Assembly (NCBI GenBank): GCA_051650265.1
Contig: JBOFIR010000140.1
Coordinates: 1 to 41,044, forward strand
Reading direction: 5' to 3'
DNA: 41,044 nucleotides
Source of the DNA: JBOFEH01 sp051650265
GTDB taxonomy: Bacteria; Bacillota; Clostridia; Lachnospirales; Cellulosilyticaceae
Shown: piece by piece, positions 14,639-23,794 of the stretch
How positions within the stretch are numbered: position 1 is the stretch's first letter
Layout of the letters: each line of letters starts with the position of its first letter
The notes under the pieces: model-generated
Seen by the model: only the letters and a program-made list of their open reading frames with translations
Told to the model about the DNA's origin: nothing
The model's database searches: none
Program-made: the position numbers and the translations under genes

Positions 14639-17485
14639 TTAGTGTTCGATGACACCAGATTCGCCCAATTTGTGGGCAAATTTATGCAAGAAGTTATTGG
14701 CTTTTTGTTTGAGTAAGATCCCCAAGATCATAAAGAGGATGAAGAACAAAAGAAGCATGCCAATATCTAGAATGAGGTTATCAAACATCACACCCGCGAC
14801 GGCTTCACGCATGCCACCGATTGCATAAGTAAAGGGCAAGAATTTACTGAGTTTCTGAAGCAATTCAGGAATAACTTGAATTGGGAAAGTGCCACCAGAT
14901 CCTGCAAGTTGTAAAACAAGTAAAATAACACCTAATGCTTTACCAACGTTTCCAAAAAGTGAAACAAGTGTATAGATAATACCTGAGAAAATCATACTAT
15001 AAAAGACGGCAAGTGTTACAAAAAGTACAGGTTCTTGAACGCTAACACCTAGTACAAAGAGATCACCTAACGCTGCAATGAGACCTTGTAGCATGGAAAG
15101 CATGAGAAAAAGGAGATACTTGCCAAAGAACTCTTGGATCGGTGTGTACGCAAAAGTAGCGTTTTTGGCTTTGGTACTCAGTAATGCAGTGAGTAAGAGG
15201 GCACCAACCCACAGACAGAGTGTTGTATAAAATGGTGTCATACCCGCACCATAGTTGGCCATGGGATAAAGCTTATGACTATTGAGCAGAACGGGTGAGG
15301 CAAGAAAGTCACTTTTAGCGGAATTATCCATGGTCATATTGTCTATCAGGTATTTGAGGTTGATTTTGCCGTTAAAATCATTCAGCTTTTGTGCGGTAGT
15401 ATGGACGAGCTTTTTGATACCAGGAAGCTTCTGTTGAAGTTTGGTTACATCACTTAAGAGAATGGTATCTTGTTTTGAAAGTAACGTCGCAAATTCATTA
15501 AGTTCTGTGAGATCTTTTTGAAGCGCACCTAATAATTTATTGATGTCGTCAACAAGACCAGTAGCATTAAAAATGTTTCGCTGAATATTGCTTACAAAGT
15601 CATCATCAAGCGCTTTATTAAGATTACCTAACTGTGTTTGGATATTATAAGTGAGCAAAGAAATAGTATGGAGGAGATCCTCGGTGTTTGTATCAGAAGA
15701 AACGGCTGTAGATAAATCGCGTAGTCTTTTTTGCAACGTCGTAAGGTCGTCATGGAGCACATCGAGATCATTTTCTAATAGGACGCTGGTGCTATGTGTA
15801 TTCTCTTTGAGCGCAGTCAGATCATGACTGAGTGTAGCAGATAGGGTAGCTAGTGTAGAGACCATCTTATTGATCGTGGCAACGCCATCTTTTGAGGCGA
15901 CGGTAATGAGTTCACTCATAGAGTGAGCGGTATTATTGATTTCGATAAGAAGATCCTGCATATTGGTAATCAAATTCAGTGTATCTTTGACATTGGTACT
16001 AATTAAGGTGCGAAGTGATTCAATGAGGTTTGTGAGCTGTCCGCTTTGAGGAATCAAAGAAGGTGGATTAGTTGGATCTATAGGCTTTTGGAGGATACTG
16101 ATAATCTCATTTAACAAGGGTAGTACAGATGAAAACTGATCGGGACCAGAGGGACTATCTTGTTGGTAAGTTTTGATTTGAGAGATTAATTGCTGCGGCA
16201 TAGCTTGATTTGAGAAGTCACCAGAGAGTGTGGTGAGGCCTACAAGGATTTTCTCAAGTTGAACTAAAAGTGCGTCGGTTGTCTTCCCTATTTGTGTGAC
16301 CACTTCTTTGAGGCTTTCAAGTTGAGTAGAAAGTTTGTTGCTTGTCTCGATGATTTGAGCAAGGAGTGAGAGTGCTTGACTTGGGTCATCTATATGAGCT
16401 TTAAGCTGTTCGAGGAGGTTAATCATTGTATCAATAGTTTGATTAAGTAGATTAACTTGTTGATTGACATCATTACTTACAGATTGATCAAACGCTTCAA
16501 TGGTGTCTTGCAGTGGTACAATACGTGATTTGAGGATTTGAAGCTTGGTGATTGTGTCATCAATATCTCTTAGAAATATGGGTTTATCTACAATTAAAGT
16601 ATGTTCTAAGTTGTTGGTTTCTTCAGAGATATCCATAAACATGTTTTGGGCAAGTGCTAGGTTTTCTTTAAGCTCAGGAACAGCATCGGAGGTGAATTGA
16701 CTCAGTTCACCAAGAAAAGTCGTAATATTGGTGTTGAAACGAATGATCTCAGTGAGTGTTTTTTGAAGTGTCAAGTATTCGTCATCGTGTTTATCTAAGA
16801 TTATTTTACCGTTCTTGGCTTGGTCGGCGAGGTGGTCGATTCCAGATTCGATTTCAGGAAAATGTTTATCTAAGGTTAAGATCATATCTTCCATATGAGT
16901 GATATTGGGATAGTCTTCATCCAATTCAATGCCTGCATCGCCTAAGAGTTCAATTGCCTTGTCTGCAACTGTTTGTACGAATGAAGTAGTGATTTCTCTT
17001 TGAATGGTGCTGGCACCAGAGTCAGTCATTTTGGGTGCAATCGCATTAATTTTTTCATTCACATAGTATTCAAGTTCAGGTTTCATAGGATTCGCATCAA
17101 GTAGTGTAACCATCTTCCTAGAGAAGTCTTTGGGAATAATAATGGTGGCATAGACATCGCCTTTTTGAACAAGATCAAGGCCTTTATCTTCGTTATTAAT
17201 AAAAGTCCAACCAAGCTTATTATTTTCTTTAAGTGAGTTCGAGACATTTGTACCAATATGGATCTTGGTATTTTGGAAATCACAGCCTTCATCCAAATTG
17301 ACAATAGCAACTTTAACCCCTTTGGTACTACCATAGGGATCCCAGCTTGCATAGATATTGATCCAAGCATACAAAGAAGGAAGTAAAACCAGTCCTGTGA
17401 GGATTACAAGGCTGACCCAGTTAGTGCAGATTTTTTTGAGATCACTAAGAAAAATTTGAAATGCACGTATCCATAAGTTTTTCAT
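14639..17485 (-). CDS. YhgE/Pip-type membrane protein with long extracellular coiled coil
   Basis: The 948-residue protein has the YhgE/Pip architecture. One membrane helix lies near residues 20-42 (VSLVILTGLVLLPSLYAWIN). It is followed by the family block YGSTKGVKVAIVNLDEG and a very long helical, coiled-coil-like region (~200-700). An ABC-2-like membrane domain of five or six helices forms the end (~750-930). The family includes the Lactococcus phage infection protein and type VII secretion-linked proteins; the molecular role is not settled. GGAGGCG lies 8 bases before the ATG. The gene stands alone between a promoter and a bidirectional terminator, with no type VII secretion genes in the window. 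Confidence 0.88.
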   Translation of the reverse strand: MKNLWIRAFQIFLSDLKKICTNWVSLVILTGLVLLPSLYAWINIYASWDPYGSTKGVKVAIVNLDEGCDFQNTKIHIGTNVSNSLKENNKLGWTFINNEDKGLDLVQKGDVYATIIIPKDFSRKMVTLLDANPMKPELEYYVNEKINAIAPKMTDSGASTIQREITTSFVQTVADKAIELLGDAGIELDEDYPNITHMEDMILTLDKHFPEIESGIDHLADQAKNGKIILDKHDDEYLTLQKTLTEIIRFNTNITTFLGELSQFTSDAVPELKENLALAQNMFMDISEETNNLEHTLIVDKPIFLRDIDDTITKLQILKSRIVPLQDTIEAFDQSVSNDVNQQVNLLNQTIDTMINLLEQLKAHIDDPSQALSLLAQIIETSNKLSTQLESLKEVVTQIGKTTDALLVQLEKILVGLTTLSGDFSNQAMPQQLISQIKTYQQDSPSGPDQFSSVLPLLNEIISILQKPIDPTNPPSLIPQSGQLTNLIESLRTLISTNVKDTLNLITNMQDLLIEINNTAHSMSELITVASKDGVATINKMVSTLATLSATLSHDLTALKENTHSTSVLLENDLDVLHDDLTTLQKRLRDLSTAVSSDTNTEDLLHTISLLTYNIQTQLGNLNKALDDDFVSNIQRNIFNATGLVDDINKLLGALQKDLTELNEFATLLSKQDTILLSDVTKLQQKLPGIKKLVHTTAQKLNDFNGKINLKYLIDNMTMDNSAKSDFLASPVLLNSHKLYPMANYGAGMTPFYTTLCLWVGALLLTALLSTKAKNATFAYTPIQEFFGKYLLFLMLSMLQGLIAALGDLFVLGVSVQEPVLFVTLAVFYSMIFSGIIYTLVSLFGNVGKALGVILLVLQLAGSGGTFPIQVIPELLQKLSKFLPFTYAIGGMREAVAGVMFDNLILDIGMLLLFFILFMILGILLKQKANNFLHKFAHKLGESGVIEH

Positions 17486-17530
17486 AGCATAAACGCCTCC
17501 AGCGAAAGTATAGTTTTGATCTATAGGTGT

Positions 17531-17559
17531 ATTATGAATCTATGTTTATATAAAATCAA
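17531..17559 (-). promoter_or_regulatory. Promoter of the YhgE-like gene
   Basis: Read on the minus strand: TTGATT, 17-base spacer, CATAAT. It lies about 45 bases upstream of the gene start in the divergent 119-base gap. I find no equally good match facing the plus-strand permease gene. Confidence 0.55.
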
Positions 17560-17604
17560 TACGGAAAAATTGACATCTTAAGTTGCACAGAAAGAAGTGA
17601 AAGT

Positions 17605-18873
17605 ATGAACTATATACAAATTATGGCAGTAATTATTTTTTTAGTTATTATGGTACTTATTATGACCGAAAAAATTGATCGTACAGTTGCCGCCTTAGGT
17701 GGTGGGATGCTCATGGTCTTGTTGGGTATCATCCCGTCTTCTCATGTGATTGATTATATTGATTTTAACACCTTGGGTGTGCTCATTGGTATGATGCTCG
17801 TTGTATCGGTCGTAAAAAATTCAGGGCTATTTGAATTTGTGGCAATCTATACTGCAAAGAAAGCAAAAGGGGATGCCTGGAAGATTATGATCAGCTTTGC
17901 ACTCATTACAGCCTTTCTTTCAGCGGTACTTGATAATGTAACTACAGTATTACTGATTGGTCCTATGACACTTGTCATCACGCAGATGCTAGAACTCAAT
18001 CCTATCCCATTTCTCATTACACAGATTTTAGCCTCTAACATTGGTGGGACAGCAACTCTGATCGGTGATCCGCCTAATATTATGATAGGTAGTGCGGCGC
18101 AACTTGGGTTTAATGATTTTGTGATGAATTCTGGTCCAGCAGCGATTGTTGTGCTCATTGTGACATTACCTATTTTATATATGATTTTCCGCAAAGAATT
18201 AGTCGTTAAAGAAGAGTTCAAAAAAGAAATTATGACTTTGGATGAGAAGAAAGCGATTAAGGATAAGCCGCTACTGATCAAGAGTTTAATTGTAATGGGG
18301 CTTATTCTAGCAGGATTTATTCTTCACGCACAAATTCACATTAACTCAAGTATCGTGGCACTAAGTGGTGCATCTTTAATTTTATTGATTGGTAAGCAAG
18401 ATGTAGAGGAGATTATGTGCGGGATTGAGTGGCCTACCATTGCGTTCTTTGCAGGGTTATTTATTTTGGTCGGTGGACTTGAAGAGGCTGGTATTATCCA
18501 TGCACTAGCAGAAGGATTGATTAGTCTGACTGCAGGTAGACCGGTCATGATGATGATCTTGCTTGTATGGCTAGCGGCGATTGTATCATCATTCCTAGAC
18601 AATATTCCATTTGTGGCAACACTTATTCCGCTCATTTTGACCCTGTCAACCCAAGGGATCGATGTCAGACCACTTTGGTGGGCGGTATCTTTGGGCGCAT
18701 GTTTTGGTGGTAATGGTACGTTGATTGGGGCCTCTGCAAACGTCGTACTTGCAAGTATAGGTGAAAAAAATGGACATAAGATCGGATTTGGTCAATATAT
18801 GAAAATAGGCTTTCCACTCATGATCTTATCTATTATCATCTCTAGCATCTATCTTGTCGTAAGATATGCATAG
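17605..18873 (+). CDS. ArsB/NhaD-type (ion transporter superfamily) permease
   Basis: A 422-residue integral membrane protein with about 11 helices. The two pseudo-repeat signatures of the ArsB/NhaD/SLC13-like superfamily are present: FLSAVLDNVTTVLLIGP near residue 110 and VSSFLDNIPFVATLIPLIL near 330. Each is followed by a glycine-rich hairpin (GGTATLIGDPPNIMIG and GGNGTLIGASANVV). The substrate could be Na+/H+, arsenite or an organic anion; the sequence does not decide. No ars genes are near. A weak GAAGTGA precedes the ATG. It is probably co-transcribed with the next two genes (28- and 11-base gaps). Confidence 0.85.
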   Translation: MNYIQIMAVIIFLVIMVLIMTEKIDRTVAALGGGMLMVLLGIIPSSHVIDYIDFNTLGVLIGMMLVVSVVKNSGLFEFVAIYTAKKAKGDAWKIMISFALITAFLSAVLDNVTTVLLIGPMTLVITQMLELNPIPFLITQILASNIGGTATLIGDPPNIMIGSAAQLGFNDFVMNSGPAAIVVLIVTLPILYMIFRKELVVKEEFKKEIMTLDEKKAIKDKPLLIKSLIVMGLILAGFILHAQIHINSSIVALSGASLILLIGKQDVEEIMCGIEWPTIAFFAGLFILVGGLEEAGIIHALAEGLISLTAGRPVMMMILLVWLAAIVSSFLDNIPFVATLIPLILTLSTQGIDVRPLWWAVSLGACFGGNGTLIGASANVVLASIGEKNGHKIGFGQYMKIGFPLMILSIIISSIYLVVRYA

Positions 18874-18901
18874 ATGCGGCAATTAAAAGGAGGAATAAAA
18901 A

Positions 18902-19363
18902 ATGAATAGGACATCTGTACAGGGTGATACCATAGAGGCGAGATTACGCTATCTAGGAGATGCAGAAATCCAAAAGGTTAAAGGGGCAATGTACTTTGTG
19001 ACCTTCAAGTTTGAGGATAACATTGAAGTTTCTTATGTTTATAATATCAATGCCAAAGATAAGTATTTTTTACAACGTATCAAACCCTATCCGCTACCAG
19101 AAGGTGTATTCTCTAACCAAGAACAGGTGGTTGAATTTATCAAAAGGGATTTCAAGAAGTTCAAGAATGCTAAGAACAGCTCAAATTTCCCTCAGTTCCT
19201 GGAACTGACCAATATGATGAATCTTGTGTCACATGATATGGAAAGATTCTTCCTCAACTACAATGTTGATAAAGCGTATATCAATCAATTGGTAGAGGAT
19301 CTTAAAAAGATGAAGGCAACTATTGAAGAGAGTAAAAAAGGAAGTGAACATGTTATCGTTTAG
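18902..19363 (+). CDS. Hypothetical protein, 153 residues
   Basis: I do not recognise this family. The N-terminal half looks like a small mixed alpha/beta domain (blocks AMYFVTFKFEDNIEVSYVYN and YFLQRIKPYPLPEGVF). The C-terminal third is helical and charged, ending in a lysine-rich segment (VEDLKKMKATIEESKKGSEH). There is no signal peptide or membrane helix, so it is cytoplasmic. AAAAGGAGG is well placed. Its stop codon overlaps the ribosome binding site of the DHH phosphoesterase gene, so the two are probably translated together. Confidence 0.7.
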   Translation: MNRTSVQGDTIEARLRYLGDAEIQKVKGAMYFVTFKFEDNIEVSYVYNINAKDKYFLQRIKPYPLPEGVFSNQEQVVEFIKRDFKKFKNAKNSSNFPQFLELTNMMNLVSHDMERFFLNYNVDKAYINQLVEDLKKMKATIEESKKGSEHVIV

Positions 19364-19374
19364 GAGGCGCACAC

Positions 19375-20295
19375 ATGCCAAAATACAAAATGCTTACTCA
19401 TACGGACTTAGATGGCGTAGGATGCGCGATACTGGCAAGGCTTTATCTCAAAGATGTAGATGTACAGTACTGCAGTAATAGTAGTATTGATGAGCGGGTC
19501 AAGGAATTTGTAGTAGATCATGAAGCCGACGTGACGCATCTGTTGATTACGGATGTATCTATAGAAGAAGAGGTAGCTACCTTGGTGGACCAGTTAGATG
19601 GTGTAAAGGTGGTATTACTAGATCACCATCATACAGGACTGGCACTCAATCATTACGATTGGGCAACTGTAAAAGTAGAAACAGATGGATTTAAACACTG
19701 TGGAACGGAGTTATTTTATCACTATCTTTGCGATATACTACATCCAACCCCTAATGTGGTACATGAGGAATTTGTAGAGTTTGTACGATTGTATGATGTT
19801 TGGGAATGGGAAGAAAAAGGTGCATTAAAGGCAGGACAACTGAGTGATTTATTACAGTTTGAAGGGCTCTACCGTTTTTGTGACGGTATGGTACACAAGC
19901 TAGCGCGTGGCAAACTCTTTACCAAAGAGGATGTAAGATTACTAGAGATTCTCCATGAAGCCAAAGAAAGCTACATTAGGCGTAAGCTCAAACAAGTAGA
20001 GAAACTTGAAGTAGATGGTTATCAAGTTGGACTAGTATTTGGTGAGCAACATATTTCTGAATTAGGGAATGAGCTTGCAAAAGAACATCCTGATGTGGAT
20101 ATCATAGGCATTTTTACAGGAAGAAAAGTCTCTCTAAGGAGTGTAAAGGACACGATCCATCTGGGAGAATGGAGCCAGACAAATTATGATGGGGGTGGGC
20201 ACAAACTCGCAGCTGGAATGGGTGTGAGTGATGAAAAGTTAGTGAGAATAGCTCAGATTATTTTTGAGAAGGAAGTAGATGAGTCTACTTCTTGA
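19375..20295 (+). CDS. DHH/DHHA1 phosphoesterase (NrnB-like oligoribonuclease or cyclic-nucleotide phosphodiesterase)
   Basis: A 306-residue DHH-family phosphoesterase. Metal-binding motifs are HTDLDGVG (near residue 8), TDVSIEE (near 60) and the DHH signature DHHHTG (near 83). The C-terminal DHHA1 domain ends with GGGHKLAAGMG. The size and the second motif resemble the NrnB group, which degrades short RNAs (nanoRNAs) or linear dinucleotides from cyclic di-nucleotide turnover. Sequence alone does not fix the substrate. AGGAGG sits 7-8 bases before the ATG. It is the last gene of the transcript and is followed by a strong terminator. Confidence 0.87.
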   Translation: MPKYKMLTHTDLDGVGCAILARLYLKDVDVQYCSNSSIDERVKEFVVDHEADVTHLLITDVSIEEEVATLVDQLDGVKVVLLDHHHTGLALNHYDWATVKVETDGFKHCGTELFYHYLCDILHPTPNVVHEEFVEFVRLYDVWEWEEKGALKAGQLSDLLQFEGLYRFCDGMVHKLARGKLFTKEDVRLLEILHEAKESYIRRKLKQVEKLEVDGYQVGLVFGEQHISELGNELAKEHPDVDIIGIFTGRKVSLRSVKDTIHLGEWSQTNYDGGGHKLAAGMGVSDEKLVRIAQIIFEKEVDESTS

Positions 20296-20299
20296 AGGG

Positions 20300-20336
20300 A
20301 TTACCTAGTATTTTGAGATACTAGGTAATTTTTTTT
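20300..20336 (+). terminator. Intrinsic terminator after the DHH phosphoesterase gene
   Basis: A perfect 12-base stem (ATTACCTAGTAT with ATACTAGGTAAT) with a six-base loop is followed by a run of eight T. Confidence 0.93.
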
Positions 20337-20422
20337 GACTTTTTTAAAAAGTTGACCAACAGATACGTTTATAATGGTACTTATATAATGAATTGCAATT
20401 CAAAGGGTAAAGGATGAAGCAC

Positions 20423-22033
20423 ATGTGTGAAATAATTTATTTTACAGAAGAACTGGCAAAGCAGTATTCCAAGAAAATTTTTGGATTTGCTATGGGGAAA
20501 ACAAGAGATGCCTATCAAGCTGAGGAATTGAGCCAAGAAATCTTTTTAAATATAGCTAAGGCACTTCAAGAGGGGAAAGAGATTGAAGCTTTGGATGCCT
20601 ATATTTATACCTTGTGTTATTATACTTGGTCAAAATACGTCCGCAGGAATATCAAATCTTGGAGAGATACATCTATTGAGATGCATCATGAACAGGTAGA
20701 TGGGATAGATATTGAGTCAGACTATATTTTGAAAGAAGAGCTCATAAGGGTTCAAAGGGAGATTACTTATCTTGCTAAGTTGCATAGGCAGATCACAATA
20801 GCTTTTTATTTTGAAAATAAGCGGAGTACAGAGATTGCCATAGAGCTTGGAATCTCTGATAGTACAGTAAGATGGCATCTTACTGAAATTAGAAAGAAAC
20901 TCAAGGAGGGTATAGAAATGGTAGAGAATACATTAAGTTATAGTCCAAAAAGTTTAAGAATATCACAGGATGGTTGGAGCAATGATTCGATGGATGGATT
21001 GAGAAGCGATTTGCTTTGTCAAAACATTGTGATTGCATGCTATGGAGATGCACTCAGTATAGAAGAGGTGAGCAGAAAACTAGGAGTTGCAGCGGCTTAC
21101 CTCGAGCAACATATTAAAAAAATAGTGTTTATGGGCTATTTGAAAGTAGTAGGCAAGAATAAATATCAAACAAATTTTTGGATTAAAACACTAAAATTTG
21201 AGGAAGTACTTGCAAAAATTCAATATGAGCAGATCGTACCTTTTGCAGAAGCAGTGTATGAAGCAGTAAAGAAGAGATTTTCAGATATAAGAAGTATTGG
21301 CTTTATGGGCTGTGACTTAGAAGAGAATGAACTCCTTTGGATGATAGTAGGATTCTATTGCCAAGTCCAATATGTGCTCTGGGTGAAGGCTGTGTTTGGC
21401 GAACATCAACTATATAGACCTAAGCGTAAGGATGGTACGGAGCACTGGGTACTTGCTACCTTGAAAGAGGATGAATTAGAGACACCTTACATTTCGAAGG
21501 TTAGAGGTATGGGGATCAAAACATGTACGGTTAGTGATTTAAGTATAGGCAGCTTGCAATTAGATAATGTGATCGCACCAGAGGTAGGCGTAGGATGGAG
21601 GAATTTCAATAATCAAGAGGTAGTGGAACTTTACCGTATTAGGCAAATTATATTAGAAAACAAAGAAATAGATGAGTTTGATCAGCTTGTAATAGCAAAG
21701 ATGGTAGAACTTGGGTATGTACAAGTTGAAGATAAAAAGCCAAAACTACTCGTACCATTTTTGACCCATGAAGAGGTGGAAAAGTTAGAGGCTATTATGG
21801 GAGAGGTTTATGAAGAGATAGGGGGAGAACTCTATAAGGAGTATGTAGACCAAGTGGGTCAGAGGATTGAGCAAGATATTCCGAGCTTTATCTCAAAGGA
21901 AGAACGCTTTTATCATGCACACAATATCTACCCTCACTTTGCGGTGCTTTCCTATCTCTTTGACCAAGGCAAGATCAGAATGCAAAATGAGAATGCTGCA
22001 AAGCGGATAGGTACTATATTATATCTAGGCTAA
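20423..22033 (+). CDS. ECF-like sigma factor fused to a winged-helix and large C-terminal region
   Basis: Residues ~10-75 match sigma region 2 (AYQAEELSQEIFLNIAKAL, then AYIYTLCYYTWSKYVRR). Residues ~110-162 match region 4 (ENKRSTEIAIELGISDSTVR). After that come about 370 more residues, where an ECF factor would normally stop. Residues ~197-252 look like a winged helix (LSIEEVSRKLGVAAAYLEQH, then GYLKV). The rest is an uncharacterised mixed domain. The start at 20423 has AAAGG 9 bases upstream; ATG 20414 directly abuts that site. No anti-sigma factor gene is adjacent, so the C-terminal region may be the regulatory part. That role is inference. Confidence 0.8.
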   Translation: MCEIIYFTEELAKQYSKKIFGFAMGKTRDAYQAEELSQEIFLNIAKALQEGKEIEALDAYIYTLCYYTWSKYVRRNIKSWRDTSIEMHHEQVDGIDIESDYILKEELIRVQREITYLAKLHRQITIAFYFENKRSTEIAIELGISDSTVRWHLTEIRKKLKEGIEMVENTLSYSPKSLRISQDGWSNDSMDGLRSDLLCQNIVIACYGDALSIEEVSRKLGVAAAYLEQHIKKIVFMGYLKVVGKNKYQTNFWIKTLKFEEVLAKIQYEQIVPFAEAVYEAVKKRFSDIRSIGFMGCDLEENELLWMIVGFYCQVQYVLWVKAVFGEHQLYRPKRKDGTEHWVLATLKEDELETPYISKVRGMGIKTCTVSDLSIGSLQLDNVIAPEVGVGWRNFNNQEVVELYRIRQIILENKEIDEFDQLVIAKMVELGYVQVEDKKPKLLVPFLTHEEVEKLEAIMGEVYEEIGGELYKEYVDQVGQRIEQDIPSFISKEERFYHAHNIYPHFAVLSYLFDQGKIRMQNENAAKRIGTILYLG

Positions 22034-22061
22034 GAGAACATGAAATCTTTAACTCAAACTA

Positions 22062-22100
22062 AAAAGAAGGCAGAAATAAAAACTATTTCTGCCTTCTTTT
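22062..22100. terminator. Bidirectional terminator between convergent genes
   Basis: A perfect 17-base stem (AAAAGAAGGCAGAAATA with its complement) with a five-base AAAAC loop. The arms themselves supply T runs on both strands. It abuts the stop codon of the minus-strand sulfatase gene at 22101. Confidence 0.93.
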
Positions 22101-23642
22101 CTATTTATTAAGTGTCCATTCTTTGATGCGGTTCATCTTACAGAATGGGTTGCGAACAGGATCACCATTCTCGCTCATCCAGTCAGCAAGCTCGTTCTTG
22201 AGTTCAAGTAGAAGCTCAGTGTAAGTTGGGTCAGCTATGAGATTATTCATTTCGTATGGATCAGCCACAAGGTCGAAGAGCTGATCTTCACCTGCGCCGT
22301 TGAACACATACTTGTAGTTGTCACGGCGAAGCATACGCTGCGTAGTGATGACATCAAAGGCACCAAGCCCTTGCGTTACAATCTTGTTAGACCAGCCTGT
22401 TGTGTCCGGACTATCAATAAAGCGACTTAGTGGACGACCAGATCCGAAGCCGTAGCTGTCTGTAGGTGTAAATCCAGCTTGGTCCAGGATCGTTGCGTAG
22501 ATATCACAAGTAGAAGCGAAGGCATCTTGCTTGTAGCATTTGTAGTCAGCTATAGCAGGTTTGATAACAAGAGGAATCTTAGTCGTATCATCATACATAC
22601 CATAAGATTTGTTTTCTAGAGCACCATGGCAGCCTTGGTTATCACCATGGTCTGCAGAAAAGATAATTACTGTATCATCATAGAGACCTTTTTCTTTGAG
22701 GAAAGTAATCAGTCTACCGATTTGTGCATCAATATGTGTGATACAAGCGTAGTAATGTCTGAGTGTATTCTGAAAGAAGTCCCAACCAAGCTCTGGTCTT
22801 CTAAGAAGTTCATAAATACGAGGCATATTTTCAGCAGGTTCTCTAAAGCTTGGCCATTCTGGAATCTCTAAGTTTCTATAGAGATCGAGATACTGTGTAG
22901 GTGCAAAAAATGGTTCATGTGGTCCCCAATAGTTTAGTGCAAAGAAGAAAGGCGCTTCGTTTTCACTAAAATCATCAATAAGATCAATCGCACGCTGTGT
23001 AAGGTAGTATTCAATAGTACTTTCAATAGGAGAAACAACTTCAGCTGTTGTCGAGTGATCACCAGGACGTGAGCCATGGTTCTCATCAATCATCTTAAGT
23101 TCTAGATTATTTGTTTTAAGGTATTCGTGGAATTGTGGGTAACGCCAACCACCACAGCCATGGCCTGGGAAGTCATCACCTATGAAACCTACATCTGTAG
23201 GAAGTGTGCCATATGTACCATATGCGCCAATATCCATAAAACCACGTTCGGCAGTGGCAAGGATTTCGCGCCCATCTGAAGTTTCTGTTTTGTTTGCGCC
23301 AATACCAAGATGCCATTTGCCTGTATAGCCAAGTTGATAACCTACAGTTTCAAGACGACGGCTGAGTAATCTTGAGGAATCATGGAGTTCATGAGTACGA
23401 CACCCTGTTTGATACAGGTTTGTCTCCATACCTGTCTTAGAAGGGTAAGCACCTGAGTGAAGTGAACTTCTTGCAGGTGAGCATACAGGGCAGCTTGTAT
23501 AGGTGTTGTTAAAGATGACACTTTCAGATGCAAGCTGATCTAGATGAGGTGTTTGACATGGTGTATCGGTGCGATAGAATGAAAGACTATCTGCGCGGTG
23601 TTGATCCGTAAAAATCAATAGTATATTTTTCTTTTTTGACAT
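22101..23642 (-). CDS. Type I sulfatase (formylglycine-dependent, Cys type)
   Basis: A 513-residue alkaline-phosphatase-superfamily hydrolase. The N-terminal metal site is FTDQHRADSL (near 11-20). The maturation motif CSPAR (C54-R58) followed by SSLHSG marks the formylglycine residue. Further family blocks are GYTGKWHLG, YWGPHEPFFAP and the second metal site IFSADHGDNQG. There is no signal peptide, so it acts in the cytoplasm unless exported by another route. Substrates could be sulfated sugars; choline sulfate or phosphonate ester hydrolases are related. An anaerobic Cys-type sulfatase needs a radical-SAM maturase, and none is in this window. GGGAG lies 8 bases before the ATG. Confidence 0.9.
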   Translation of the reverse strand: MSKKKNILLIFTDQHRADSLSFYRTDTPCQTPHLDQLASESVIFNNTYTSCPVCSPARSSLHSGAYPSKTGMETNLYQTGCRTHELHDSSRLLSRRLETVGYQLGYTGKWHLGIGANKTETSDGREILATAERGFMDIGAYGTYGTLPTDVGFIGDDFPGHGCGGWRYPQFHEYLKTNNLELKMIDENHGSRPGDHSTTAEVVSPIESTIEYYLTQRAIDLIDDFSENEAPFFFALNYWGPHEPFFAPTQYLDLYRNLEIPEWPSFREPAENMPRIYELLRRPELGWDFFQNTLRHYYACITHIDAQIGRLITFLKEKGLYDDTVIIFSADHGDNQGCHGALENKSYGMYDDTTKIPLVIKPAIADYKCYKQDAFASTCDIYATILDQAGFTPTDSYGFGSGRPLSRFIDSPDTTGWSNKIVTQGLGAFDVITTQRMLRRDNYKYVFNGAGEDQLFDLVADPYEMNNLIADPTYTELLLELKNELADWMSENGDPVRNPFCKMNRIKEWTLNK

Positions 23643-23686
23643 GAGCTCTTCTCCCTTGAATGAAATATAAATGTACTTATAAAGCT

Positions 23687-23715
23687 ATTATATACTGAAA
23701 AAAATAAGATAACAA
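23687..23715 (-). promoter_or_regulatory. Promoter of the sulfatase gene
   Basis: Read on the minus strand: TTGTTA, 17-base spacer, perfect TATAAT, about 45 bases before the start codon. Confidence 0.65.
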
Positions 23716-23740
23716 ATATTGAGTTATCATAAAGAATATT

Positions 23741-23770
23741 TTGACTATTATACGAATTACTCTTTATACT
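23741..23770 (+). promoter_or_regulatory. Promoter of the ABC exporter operon
   Basis: TTGACT, 18-base spacer, TATACT, ending 24 bases before the ATG at 23795. It lies back to back with the sulfatase promoter. Confidence 0.65.
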
Positions 23771-23794
23771 AAAAGAAGAAAAGGAGGGAGATGA

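Noticed and set aside
22626..22871. 81-residue plus-strand frame
   Set aside because: Antisense to the sulfatase gene within conserved sulfatase blocks.
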